From contig JAEILZ010000008.1 in NCBI GenBank assembly GCA_018873225.1, forward strand, positions 1,984,001 to 2,048,000: a stretch of DNA of 64,000 nt, given 5' to 3'. The stretch is from [Phialemoniopsis] sp. UDSM-2020 (taxonomy: Eukaryota > Ascomycota > Sordariomycetes > Thyridiales > Thyridiaceae). Below are positions 49,098 through 59,420 of the stretch, in pieces. The position numbers and the translations under genes were made by a program. Within the stretch, counting starts at the first letter, position 1, and each line of letters starts with the position of its first letter. The notes under the pieces are model-generated. The model ran no database searches. It had not been told where the DNA came from and saw only the letters and a program-made list of their open reading frames with translations.

Positions 49098-49492
49098 TCA
49101 CTTCTTGTCTCCGGAGGAGCTAGAGCTGCCGGAGCCACCGGAACTACCGCTTCCATAGCCGGAGGAGTACGAATCGCCGCTGGGGGAGGTGTACGTCGAG
49201 CCTCCCGAGCCGTTATTGTGGTAGGTGCTACCGTCGGGGTTGGAATAGTAGTACGAGCCATCCCTGCGAACAGTGTGAGTATATCATGGCATGACAATTG
49301 GGTATCAAGGAAGAGTCAGACTCACGTGTTGGAATAGTGGTACGAGTTGGAATTGTTTCCGTAGTCTCGAGCGCAATAATGATTGCCCTGATCATTCCCG
49401 GGTTAGGTCACGCCGAGCAGCAACACGGAGTTCAGACATACCTCGTTGTTGGTGCCAGAGCTTTTGTAGGTGTAATCGCTATCGCGAGCCAT
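49098..49492 (-). CDS. small Tyr/Ser/Gly/Asn-rich protein, 92 residues
   Basis: None of its exons stands out as an ORF, but a full model reads cleanly: complement 49492-49442, 49387-49326 and 49263-49098. Donors are GTATGT and GTGAGT; acceptors are TCAG and GCAG; introns are 54 and 62 nt. Phases are 0 and 2, and the total is 93 codons with stop. The product begins MARDSDYTYKSSGTNNEGNH, has a single Cys (NHYCARDYG), and then repeats units of the form SYxYSN-DGS: SYHYSNTDGS, SYYYSNPDGSTYHNNG. It ends in a Ser/Gly tail and GDKK. There is no signal peptide or membrane segment. Similar short Tyr-Ser-Asn repeat proteins are, to my knowledge, widespread and uncharacterised in filamentous fungi. The strict splice logic plus the repeat pattern make a chance ORF unlikely. 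Confidence 0.82.
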
Positions 49493-50113
49493 CTTTGCTA
49501 AGATCTGTACAGTGCTGTTAAGGAGCTGTGATATTGTAAGAGAGTAACCTTGGAATGTACAGCAGAGAGACCTTTGGGTCGAAGTGGAGAGAGTAAGAAG
49601 AGAAGAAACCGTGGGGCAAGCTTCTCAGTTGAGTTATGTCCCCTTATACGTAGATGCATGTAGAGCCAGTTATGGACCAAGGTTTGCTTTGCCAGGACAA
49701 TCCTAGTCTGTTCCCGTGGAAACTTACACCTCACTTAGAAAACACCCTCACTTCTGCTCACGTCACTAGCTGAGGATGAAACCCGGTCCAACTCGCTTCC
49801 AGTCACAGAGCTATGACTGAGAGACAAGCTAAAGAGCACTAAAATAGCATGGGCCCCTGCAATCGATCCAGCTGGATAACAACCCGGTCATCGGCATACA
49901 ATCTTCGTTGAATTGGCAGGATGGGGGACATCTCATCGGAACATGAGGCTGGGCTGCCGGTATGGCGACTCGGGTATCCTCTGGTCAAGACATATGCTCT
50001 TATAGCCGGATGCCGAGTCTTATATGCCGTAGGGCTGGAATCAGGGTTGATTTGTTTGTCTATTCCGCTGGTCTAATCTTTTTCAGGTATCTCTAACTGG
50101 TCTAATTGATTCC
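49493..50113. other. intergenic, small gene promoter and TRR1 3' flank
   Basis: Nothing beyond the flanks of the two minus-strand genes can be supported. Confidence 0.55.
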
Positions 50114-51240
50114 TTATAGGCTGCTGCCGTTCCGGTCTTGGGTGGCGGCGGCTTCCTCGTGCTCGGAAAGGAACTGCTCAGCTTCCAGGGCAGCCATGCA
50201 TCCAGTTCCTGGGATAGAGTGTTAGTGTATCTACAATAGTAGCGCTCTTTTGGGGGAGTTAATGACTTACCAGCGCTGGTAATGGCCTGCCTGTACCTCT
50301 TGTCCTGGACGTCACCGGCGGCGAACAAGCCCTCGACGCTTGTCAGTGTTGTGCCCGGCTTGGTGAGGATGTAGCCTTGGTCGTCCGTCTCGACCTGACC
50401 CTTGACAAGGGATGTTGCGGGGTCATGACCGATGGCGTAGAAGAGACCGTTGGCCTCAAGGGTCTCCTCCTTGCCAGTGTTGACGTTCTTGATGACCAGC
50501 TGGTTCATGAGACCCTTGTCGTCACCCTTGACCTCGACACCAACAGTGTGGAACTTGACCTCGACCTTCTCGTGGTTAAGCAGGCGCTTTGCCATGATGC
50601 TGCTGGCCCTCAGCTTGTCCTTGCGCACGAGAACAGTGACCTTGCTGCCGAACTTGGTGAGGAACATGGCCTCCTCAGCAGCAGAGTCACCGCCGCCAAT
50701 CACGACCAAGTGCTTGTTCCTGAATATGGGAAGAGCACCGTCGCACACGGCGCAGGCGGAGATACCATTCTGCCAGTACTTATCCTCGCCAGGGAGGTCT
50801 AGTCGCTTGGCCGAAGCACCGGTCGCGATGATGACGGCGTCGGCAGTACGTGTCTCCTCGGGGCTCCATTCGGTGGTGAACTTGAAGGGGCGCGACGAGA
50901 GGTCGAGGTTGCTGACGGTGTCGGTAATGATCTCGGTGCCGAACCTCTCTGACTGCTTTCGCATGCGGTCCTGTTGTCCGTAACGTTAGCACATGATTAT
51001 TGCGCGTGCGGCGGGGCGAAAGCAAGGGCGGTGGCTCACCATCAGATCCTGACCGAGGACTCCATCGGGGAAGCCAGGGAAGTTCTCGACATCGCTGGTC
51101 GTGGTCAACTGACCACCAGCCGCGATACCGTTCGCCATCATACCCTCGAACAGCACGGGCTCGAGGTTGGCGCGAGCCAGGTAGACAGCAGCCGTGTGGG
51201 CGGCGGGGCCGGAGCCGATAATGACAACCTTGTTATGCAT
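50114..51240 (-). CDS. TRR1: Thioredoxin reductase (NADPH)
   Basis: This cytosolic flavoenzyme transfers electrons from NADPH through FAD and a Cys pair to thioredoxin. The exons are complement 51240-51040, 50970-50271 and 50208-50114 (331 residues; donors GTGAGC and GTAAGT, acceptors ACAG and CCAG). The FAD-binding start is [20 protein letters not shown] at the N-terminus, followed by [17 protein letters not shown]. The redox-active CAVC is at C140/C143, within [14 protein letters not shown]. The NADPH motif [13 protein letters not shown] comes next, and FAAGDVQD with the final [16 protein letters not shown] closes the FAD domain. The length equals the low-molecular-weight class found in fungi, bacteria and plants. 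Six extra residues at the C-terminus (QDRNGS) are unremarkable. It is divergent from the ZZ-finger gene, with about 1 kb between starts. Confidence 0.97.
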
Positions 51241-52231
51241 GGTTCTGATGTAGCGGGTCTTGAATTCGTGGACGGGAGGGTTATTGGACTTGAATCCTGT
51301 AGTGCTCGTAGCAAGAGCGGCGAACCAGAGACCAGAAGCGGCGCTCGACCTTATGGTGCGCCGTGAGAATTGGGAAAACAGCTTGACGGTGTTGAGACAA
51401 GAACCTCACGACTTGATCCAAGGCGGGGTTCTTTTCGAAAATAAAAAGGGATGGGGATGGGCAACAGGCGCTAGTCTGTCGCGATAAGCGGATGGCGTAG
51501 CTGCTGCAGCCGTGGTTTAGGTGAGCCAAGTGAGAGAAAGTGATGTGGACTATGAGGAATATTCTAGGCTGTCCTACGGGATCCAACGGAGGCCGAGGGT
51601 CGGGCAAGGCGTGATTTCTAAGCTCTATACAGAATAGAGGCGATCCCCAAGTGCAAACAAACTTGGCAATACAAATAAGAGTCACAAGCGTGCTCAGTAA
51701 GGTACGAGAAGGGGTCAAGGGATCCAGGGTATTGCGCGTGAGGCTTCCGATATCGTTGCTCCGTGTCCGCTTTTTTCTTCGGGATCTGGGCAGAGGCGCG
51801 GCTCAGATTCAGCACTAACGTAGTGGCAATCACGTCAAACCCTGGAACGCCATTATGGAATTATTCAGGCACCTCGAAGGCCCTGGAAACCTAAAATCCA
51901 CGCGTTTCAGCGAGACCCGTGGCCCTGTAGTGTTACCTAAGCACCCAAGACAGATCGACTTGGTCGATTGATGCTGCTAAGCCAGATCTGGAGGCAGGAC
52001 CCAGACACACCTCACAGCTATTCGTGCACTACTCTAGTTATTCCGAACAGCTGGAATTCGAGCTTGCCGTCTAATCCACCTAAAAACGACATCGTCAAGA
52101 GCACATCACTAGGACTGAGAACAGCTCCAGAGCAACGTCGATACTGCAATCCAAGGCTCTAACGCCCCCCGCAGACGCCCATCTATGCTCGCAGATGGCA
52201 TTACAATGTTGATCTGCGCCCGCGACTCCCG
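51241..52231. other. divergent promoter region, TRR1 and ZZ-finger gene
   Basis: About 1 kb between two divergent starts. I looked for Yap1-like TTASTAA boxes expected near an oxidative-stress gene and did not see a convincing one. No gene is present. Confidence 0.55.
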
Positions 52232-55105
52232 ATGGATCTCTCCTCGTCATCAGCATCGACGCTGACCCGCCCGAGAATCACTTTAGCGATCCTCACGGCC
52301 GCAGCGGCAGCATCCGTAGGCCTCTATATCCTGCGCGAGGCTCGCTCGGCATCCTCCCATCCAGATGGCTCCCAGGGCGGCAGGCTGCATAGAAGCAATG
52401 CCGTACGTCGCCCGCGCCGCCGGTCAGAAGCCCGCGACCGCGCCGAGTCCAACGCGTCGTCCTACACCTCTGTCGAGTCCCACGGCGACGAGAACATCGA
52501 CCTCAGTCTAGCACAAGCCCACGCTGATGGCGAAACCGTAATCGACGATCCTGTCGATGATGGCTGGTGGGACGATCCCACCCAGCTGGAATCGCACCGG
52601 GCGGGCCAGAACATCGTCAGCCTGCTGTTTCGAGTGTCCGAAGACAACGCTCGTCGAAATGCGTATGTGCACCGAGGGTGTGCGTGTAATGCCTGTGGTA
52701 TAGTACCCATACGCGGCATCAGATACCGATGTGCCAACTGCGCCGATTTCGACCTTTGCGAAACCTGCGAATCACAAGGTCTTCACATCAAGACGCACAT
52801 CTTCTACAAAGTCAAGATACCCGCCCCTCCCTTCGGCCCACGGCAGATGCAGCCGGTGTGGTACCCCGGTGATCCCGATACGTGCTTGAGGTCTCTACCA
52901 AAGAGTTTGATGGCCAAGCTGTCACGGGATACCGGTTTCGAGCGCCCAGAGCTGGAAGCTTTCTGGGAACAGTGGACATTCATGGCAAACACGGAGTGGA
53001 GAGAGGACCCGGACGATCTGTACCTGGCTATGGACCGAAAGACGTTTGAGAGGTGTTTGGTTCCCTCCGGCGGGTATCGCCACACTGCTCCAAACCTTAT
53101 CCACGAGCGAATGTTCGCCTTCTACGACACCAATAACGACGACCTGATTGGATTCTCCGAATTCCTTCACGGTCTGTCATACCGCAAGCGTAAAGACAAG
53201 CTGCGGAAGATCTTTGATGGATACGATGTGGATAGGGATGGGCTTATCACGCGCAAAGATTTCCTTCGCATCTTTCGGGCGTACTATGTGCTCTACAAGC
53301 AGATGCACAAAGACATTCTGGAGGGCCTCGACGACCAAGTCATGAGCAGCACTGAAGCGCACCAGTTGGTGTCGAGTAGGCAGCCCCTCAGCAGTCTGTT
53401 CGGCAGAGAGGGTAGGGTACCCCAAGCCGGACCTTCCCGCCACATGGAGGGCAAAATTCACCACACCAATGGCGATGTTGAACTCAACGAGGAGTATACC
53501 TCTGTGGTGGGCGCGGATCAGCCAGACACCTCGGACCGCGCTGAAGTATTGACGAGGTTGTTCGGTCGCGGTGGACATCGAAGATCGCGCTTGTTTTCGG
53601 AGCGCTCGTATGCGTCTGAACGGTCCCACTCACCAGCGGCCGAGTCTGATATGCGCTATTGGGAGGCGTTGCTGAATCCCCCGCGCAGCATTCAAGAGCT
53701 TCCAGCTTTACTCATGGGAGACAATTCCGTGCTTGACGAGATATTCGCTAATAGCGAGGAAGAACATCACCATCTGGGTGATGAAGATACCGGAGTCCAC
53801 GTAAGGCATTCTGTTGAGGTGCAGGACATGCGTAGTCCCGATGCAGAAGCTACGGGCCTAGATGCACAGCTGAGACAAGATGAGAATGTCAGCGCTGCCA
53901 CTGGAGTAACCTCGGACCGTCGGCGAAACGATGCACCAACAGACAGTGAGTACCGAGCTCAACAGCAAGCCATCCTCAATCACAGTCACAGCCGCCGTGG
54001 ACGAATGAGCTCCGCTTCCCGAAGACAAGCACGTAGGAGAATGCACGAACGATGGCAGCGACGGCAATTCTATCTGGACGAGGAAGAAGGCGCCGTAGCA
54101 CCACCTGGCTGGGAGACCAAGCAAGACATCTTGCACGACCAGCACAACAAGGGTGAGAGCTCAAAGGCTGCCCAACAAAACGGTCTCTCACCTCGTTCAC
54201 GATCGTCCTCCAAAGTGCGCTTTGCCGAAGAGACTGATGATTTCGACTCGAATTGGGCGAACCCTTCGACTTCGTCAAAAAGTGTTCCAGAACGATGGGG
54301 TAGCATCGAAATTCCCGGCGCGGAGCGAGACGCTGGCAAGGAAATACTTTACCAAGTCACCCAACAAGCGTTCAACGAGCTGCTTGATATCCTTTTTAAG
54401 GCCAAAGAAGATCTAGCCATCCGTTGTAGTGAGACCGTTGTCCAACGCGACAAGTATCGTCATCTTTTTGACTCTCTAAACCCCACAGAAGAAGCTGGGG
54501 AAGAAGGTCAGATCGGTGACGACACCCTTAAGGAGCTTCTCAACCGCAGTGGCTACACAGTTCAATCGCCGGCTCCGTGGTCACCAGACGAAGAGATTCC
54601 CGAACTCGAAATCATCGAGGACATCTTGCAAGAAGGTGTGGACTCCGGCAGCGACAATAATACGTCGCCATCGGATGAATCGGCTACTGGTGAGAGGGAT
54701 CCAACAATGCCTCAATTCCGCCCCAATAGCGACAGCGAGTCCAGTGCACAGCCCGCCTTCTCTGTCAGCGTGCCCAGCGGCACAGACTCTGATTCTACAG
54801 CATCTGGTACCAGCATCTCATCCGAAGATGGTCAATCAAATGTTGTAATCCGGAGGAAAAGAAAACCCAAGGCCAAAGGCAAGGCGAAAAGTCAGAATAT
54901 TCCCTCTAAGACAGAGGAGGAGACGTTCTCCCAGGCAACACTGGTCGAATGGAAAATGCTCGACCTCGCCGAGAAAGAAGCGGTAGAACGCGGCGGCTGG
55001 GGCAGGTTGAGTTATAAAGAATTCGAAAAGATCTACAAGACCGAGGAGAGCATGTCCAACAGGCTCGACTACCTCGGAAGCTGGATCGACTTTTGCATCC
55101 CATAG
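52232..55105 (+). CDS. membrane-anchored ZZ-type zinc finger / EF-hand protein
   Basis: An intronless gene of 957 residues. A single hydrophobic segment at about residues 16-34 (ITLAILTAAAAASVGLYILR) follows a short N-terminus, suggesting a membrane anchor with a cytosolic bulk. A ZZ zinc finger starts at C150 (CACNACGIVPIRGIRYRC, then CANCADFDLCETCES) and ends near residue 196. Two EF-hand loops follow: 299-310 (DTNNDDLIGFSE) and 332-343 (DVDRDGLITRKD), both with most calcium ligands in place. The C-terminal half is long, acidic/Ser-rich and basic patches alternate (RRKRKPKAKGKAK), probably disordered, with a short folded-looking end (WGRLSYKEFEKIYK). ZZ plus EF-hands suggests a calcium-responsive adaptor; ZZ domains bind peptides or ubiquitin-related partners in other proteins. 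The substrate and the organelle are unknown. Confidence 0.88.
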   Translation: MDLSSSSASTLTRPRITLAILTAAAAASVGLYILREARSASSHPDGSQGGRLHRSNAVRRPRRRSEARDRAESNASSYTSVESHGDENIDLSLAQAHADGETVIDDPVDDGWWDDPTQLESHRAGQNIVSLLFRVSEDNARRNAYVHRGCACNACGIVPIRGIRYRCANCADFDLCETCESQGLHIKTHIFYKVKIPAPPFGPRQMQPVWYPGDPDTCLRSLPKSLMAKLSRDTGFERPELEAFWEQWTFMANTEWREDPDDLYLAMDRKTFERCLVPSGGYRHTAPNLIHERMFAFYDTNNDDLIGFSEFLHGLSYRKRKDKLRKIFDGYDVDRDGLITRKDFLRIFRAYYVLYKQMHKDILEGLDDQVMSSTEAHQLVSSRQPLSSLFGREGRVPQAGPSRHMEGKIHHTNGDVELNEEYTSVVGADQPDTSDRAEVLTRLFGRGGHRRSRLFSERSYASERSHSPAAESDMRYWEALLNPPRSIQELPALLMGDNSVLDEIFANSEEEHHHLGDEDTGVHVRHSVEVQDMRSPDAEATGLDAQLRQDENVSAATGVTSDRRRNDAPTDSEYRAQQQAILNHSHSRRGRMSSASRRQARRRMHERWQRRQFYLDEEEGAVAPPGWETKQDILHDQHNKGESSKAAQQNGLSPRSRSSSKVRFAEETDDFDSNWANPSTSSKSVPERWGSIEIPGAERDAGKEILYQVTQQAFNELLDILFKAKEDLAIRCSETVVQRDKYRHLFDSLNPTEEAGEEGQIGDDTLKELLNRSGYTVQSPAPWSPDEEIPELEIIEDILQEGVDSGSDNNTSPSDESATGERDPTMPQFRPNSDSESSAQPAFSVSVPSGTDSDSTASGTSISSEDGQSNVVIRRKRKPKAKGKAKSQNIPSKTEEETFSQATLVEWKMLDLAEKEAVERGGWGRLSYKEFEKIYKTEESMSNRLDYLGSWIDFCIP

Positions 55106-56503
55106 GGTAGGAAAACTCATTTCTAAACAGAGGCGAAAATGTTTGGAGGACCCCAAACAACGACTATCTACCAGGCCTCGACGACTTCTTCCTCGTCGGA
55201 TGCTCTCTCGATGGAATCCCCTCCCCCTAATGGACCAGGCTTTGTCGACCTGGGAAGGCGAGTCTCAATCACAGACTCATTGGATCTAGTCGCATAGGAT
55301 TCAGACTCATCGGATTCAGACTACCTTGTCTCATACGATTGAGACTCATCGGGTTCAAGCAGAGCATGATCATCTAATATTACGCGACTGACGAGCGTCA
55401 GAACAGTCTGGTCAGAATAGCTGAGCCAAGAGTCAGAAAAAACAGCCAGAAGCGTCGTGTATTTGTAGCATTATTTCAAAAGCGATTCATGAGCCTATGA
55501 ATAACAGATGACAAGTTCACGATGTTGGTACTCTTGGTGGCAGCATTGAGTACGGATACAGATCCGCAAAGCCCGGCGGATCCTATGTCCGGGATGTGGA
55601 GCGGTGCATTCTTTTGCCGTGTGTCAAATGCCGCCGTTGCTTCCAGTCAAGCCAGTGTAGTCATGATTAGCAATGGTCCTAGCCCTGCAGAATTCCAAAT
55701 GGTGGGCAGGTCGCTTGCGCCTCGAGACGCCAGTGCGGGGAAGCTTTTGTTCTAGCCGCACAACGGCTTCAGATCCGTCGCTCCAGTTCGCGGCAGTATT
55801 CTAGGTACCCAAACAGTAAGCTGACCTAGATCTTCATCACAGGCCGGAAAGTGGGCAATCTCCGGTGACCTTGACAGTCGTCAATGACCAGAATTTGTTC
55901 GACATGGGGTGGGAACCAAAGTCGAGATGCAAGTGCTGTGCCTCAGGGGCCCTCCACCAGCTCTACCCTCGGGAGCCGCCTTGTCTTAGCTCCTAGACTA
56001 AGCCGACAAAAGTCACCCAGGACGGGTTTTCCGGTGCACTGGTACGTGATCTTCCCTGAAAATGGGTAGGAAACTTCCGCGGAATATACCCTGCCTTAGG
56101 GAAAGGGCCTCGGTGTGGTCAAGGGTCCCCACGAACCGGACGATGCCTCCACCTCCTTTGCCGCTGCAGAGAGCAAGCAACCTGGCCCTGCGGGGTTCAC
56201 TTCGGTCCCATTGCTCCTAGAGTATATGTCCAGTCCTTGTTCCTGGCTTCGTGCGGAAATAACCTGGTCGCAAGTCTACTTTCTGTAAAAGTGGGAAGAG
56301 AATAGGCGTTTTCTGTTCCGTAAACATCTCTCTGAAACGTTGTAGCCCTATATTGTGATCCGAATTCTCATCGCCACTACCTGCCCATCAGATCTTCTCC
56401 AACTTCTTGAGCTGTTGGAGTAAAGAAGTGTACACTACACACGCAGCGAATTATTCGCAACCCACTTCCCGCCACACACTACCTCTGATACCACAAAGCC
56501 ACC
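55106..56503. other. intergenic, ZZ-finger gene to aldehyde dehydrogenase
   Basis: Contains an imperfect three-copy direct repeat (see separate entry) and the promoter of the aldehyde dehydrogenase gene. No gene is supported. Confidence 0.55.
55273..55356. repeat. three imperfect AGACTCATYGGRTTC direct repeats
   Basis: Copies begin at 55273, 55303 and 55342, spaced 30 and 39 bp. They lie about 170-250 bp after the stop of the ZZ-finger gene. A regulatory or processing role is not established. Confidence 0.55.
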
Positions 56504-58012
56504 ATGGGAGAAACCTCTTACACGGTGCCCCTCCTCATCGGGGGCAAGGACGTCACCACCCACGCCAACCCGTCCTCGCCCTACCAGGTCTTCAACCCGG
56601 CCACGGGCAAGAACGTGCACCAGACGTCGACGGGCACCGCCGACCACGCCCGCCAGGCCCTCGAGGCCGCCGCCGCCGCCCTTCCGGAGTGGCGCGCCTG
56701 GACCCCGCGCAAGCGGCGCGACCTCTTCCTCAAGGCGGCCGAGATCATGGGCAAGCGCCGCTCCGAGCTCGCCTCGTACATGGCCGCCGAGACGGGCGCC
56801 GCCGAGGGGTGGGCCAACTTCAACCTCGACGTCGCGACCGACTTCTTCATCGACATGGCCGGGCGACTGGCCAGCGCCGCCGAGGGCCGCGTGCCGGTCA
56901 CGCAGGACCCGGGCGTCGGCGCCATGGTGCTCAAGGAGCCGTTTGGTGTCGTCTTGGCTATTGCGCCATGGTGAGTATTAGATACTAGGTCTTCGTTTCA
57001 AACTTTCATGTTAATGATCATCGCCAGGAACGCTCCTTACATCCTCGGCACGCGCGCCATCCTCTCCCCGCTGGCCGCCGGCAACACCGTCGTCTTCAAG
57101 GGCTCCGAGTTCAGCCCCCGCGTCATGTGGGCCCTGTGCTCCGTCCTCGCCGAGGCCGGCCTGCCCGCCGGCGCCCTCAACTTCATCGTCTCGGCCCCGG
57201 AGCAGGCCGCCGAGGTCACCGAGACCCTCATCAAGCACCCGGACGTCAAGAAGATCAACTTTACGGGCTCGACCAACATCGGCCGCGTCATCGGCCGCCT
57301 CGCGGGAGACAACCTCAAGCCCGTGCTGCTCGAGCTCGGCGGCAAGGCGCCCGCCATCGTGTGGGAGGACGCCGACCTCGAGCTCGCGGCGACGCAGTGC
57401 GCGCTGGGAGCCTTCCTCAACGGCGGGCAGATCTGCATGAGCACGGAGCGCGTCATCGTGCACAAGGCCATCGCCAAGGCCTTCGAGGAGAAGTTCGTCG
57501 CCGTCGCCGACAAGATCTTTGGCAGCGGCGCCGCCGAGGCGCCGGTCCTCATCCGCAGGCAGGCGCAGGAGAAGGTGAAAGCGCTCGTCCGCGACGCCAA
57601 GGACCGCGGCGCGACCGTCGCGCTCGGCAGCACCGACGACGAGCCGGCCTCGGAGTCGGTGCGCATGCGGCCCGTCATCCTGACGGGTGTCACCCCCGAG
57701 ATGAACATCTACCGGACCGAGAGCTTCGGCCCGACGGTCTCGGTCTTCGAGGTCGAGACCGAGGAGGAGGCACTGCGCCTGGCCAACGACACCGAGTACG
57801 GCCTGTCGAGCGCCGTCTTCACCGAGAGCCTGCAGCGCGGTCTGCGGCTCGCGCGGGCGATCGAGACGGGCGCCGTGCACATCAACAGCATGACGGTGCA
57901 CGACGAGACGGCGCTGCCGCACGGCGGCGCCAAGGCGAGTGGGCACGGGCGGTTCAATGCCGGCGCGCTGGACGAGTGGTTCAGGACGAAGACTGTCACG
58001 TATAGGATTTGA
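56504..58012 (+). CDS. Aldehyde dehydrogenase, vanillin/salicylaldehyde type
   Basis: The exons are 56504-56970 and 57028-58012, 483 residues; the 57-nt intron (GTGAGT...CCAG) splits the Trp codon of IAPW. The enzyme oxidises an aldehyde to a carboxylic acid using NAD(P)+. Recognition comes from KEPFGVVLAIAPWN, FTGSTNIGRVIGRLAG, the catalytic base Glu258 in LELGGKAP, and the nucleophile Cys292 in GGQICMSTERV; Glu-Cys spacing (34 residues) is canonical. The EMNIYRTESFGPTVSVF block and the active-site motif GQICM resemble fungal and bacterial vanillin or salicylaldehyde dehydrogenases, which act on aromatic aldehydes. Substrate is inferred, not shown. GC content at third positions is very high, and so is that of the facing DUF1772 gene, which ends only about 200 bp away. 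Confidence 0.9.
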
Positions 58013-58209
58013 GGTGGGCTTGGAGCAGGTTTTTAATTGAATGGAGATATCATTCCTTGGATCTAGGAAATCCGTTTCAGGGCAATATCCGAGGAGACAC
58101 AATACAAAACAGATATCCAGAACTCGTCAAACAATGTGTAATAGCCTACATGCATGCAAATGCGCCCGCACACTCACTTGGGTGTAACCACCGCCAGTTC
58201 ACTCACCAC

Positions 58210-58776
58210 TCACAACGACACCCAGGCACCTATCAAACCAGCCAGGCCCACCATGCCCGCGCGGGGCAGGCTCATAATCCCCCAGTGGTCGACCAGCCAC
58301 TTCGAGGTCTTGTCGTCGCCCCAGTTCGCGCCACCCTGGCCCACGACCTGCACCTCGACCTCGGTCCCGTCAGCCAGCTTCCGCTGGTCCACCTCCTGCA
58401 CCCTGGCGGCCAGGACCTTGTTAGTCGGCAGCACGGCGACGGCCGTGTAGGGCAGGAAGCCCGCGCAAAGCGCCGCGGCGACGAGGTACCAACTGCTGCC
58501 GCCCGTGACACGGCTGATAATGGCGGGACCACCCCCGATGCGGGGCGCCAGGTAGAGGTACAGGTAGGTCGCGGCTGCGACGACGGAGCCTCCCGGGAAG
58601 ACGAGCTTGGTGGCGTCGAACATGCGGTTCCACTGGCGCAGCATCAGGGGCGTGGGCGACTCGAGGAGGCGCGGGATGACAAAGGCCGAGACGGCGGCGG
58701 ACCCGCCGGCCAGGGCGCCCGAGAGGACGACCGAGGCCGTCTGCACGGTGCGGATGGAGGTCGCATCGGTGGCCAT
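58210..58776 (-). CDS. DUF1772 membrane protein (anthrone-oxygenase-like superfamily)
   Basis: A single-exon gene of 188 residues, start ATG at 58776. It has four hydrophobic segments: around AGGSAAVSAFVIP, then VVAAATYLYLYLAP, YLVAAALCAGFLPYTAVAVL and the end GMVGLAGLIGAWVSL. The pattern LLESPTPLMLRQWNRMFDATK after the first segment and a loop before the last match the DUF1772 family, whose best known members are anthrone oxygenases and noxB-like proteins in polyketide pathways. No polyketide synthase is in the window, so this copy is likely a general family member. It is convergent with the aldehyde dehydrogenase. Confidence 0.82.
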   Translation of the reverse strand: MATDATSIRTVQTASVVLSGALAGGSAAVSAFVIPRLLESPTPLMLRQWNRMFDATKLVFPGGSVVAAATYLYLYLAPRIGGGPAIISRVTGGSSWYLVAAALCAGFLPYTAVAVLPTNKVLAARVQEVDQRKLADGTEVEVQVVGQGGANWGDDKTSKWLVDHWGIMSLPRAGMVGLAGLIGAWVSL

Positions 58777-59420
58777 GGTTCTTGAGTTGCAGACAAGATG
58801 TCAGGATAAGAGTAGTGGAGATGTAGCGATGCAGACTGCAGAGACCCACGACTGCAAGCAAGAGCTGTATATTCTTGCCAGAGATGGGAAAGTAGACGAT
58901 GAAGACGAGAGCTGAAACGGCCAGACTAGGTATAAACGTGGGCACTCATCATGGGTATGATATGGGGGGAGGTGGGGTTAAGCTCCATTAAGCTTCCTCT
59001 TAAGCTTCCAACATCACAGCCAACCGTCCGACCCATGTGGATCACCGCATTACCGCATCACCGCCGGCCCCGCCCGAATCCATGCCCCCCCTCCGTTCCG
59101 GAAACATACCTATCGTGTCCTTGAATCAACTCAATATACTCTCAAGGAAAAAGAATGAGAATTAACAGAGAATACATCGCTAGTGGTGATTGCTTAAAAA
59201 AGAAAAAAGAAGCCGGAAAGAAGGGAAAATGTTTCCATAAGAAGTTCATCCCTTCCACCCAAGCTCCGTTCGCTGTCCCCCGAGATCCCAAGCACCCAAG
59301 CACCAAACGCCTCCAACCCGTATCCCAATGCCCCAAGAAAAAAAAAGGGAAGATGGATTTATTCATCCGCGTGGTAAGGTTTCAAATCAATCAGGCACAC
59401 CAATGCCTTCTCGACAACCT
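58777..59420. other. intergenic, DUF1772 promoter and SET gene 3' end
   Basis: Contains the promoter of the DUF1772 gene. A poly-A/T rich run occurs at about 59190-59220. In one frame after the SET stop a short reading frame (VVEKALVCLIDL, ending at about 59365) could be an alternative 3' end, but no intron of plausible length joins it. Confidence 0.45.

Noticed and set aside
57011..58102. 363-codon minus-strand ORF opposite the aldehyde dehydrogenase
   Set aside because: Shadow frame caused by high GC3 in the real gene.
59365..59420. Extra C-terminal exon for the SET protein
   Set aside because: The protein-like frame after the stop would need an intron of about 11 nt; known relatives also end near a Trp here.
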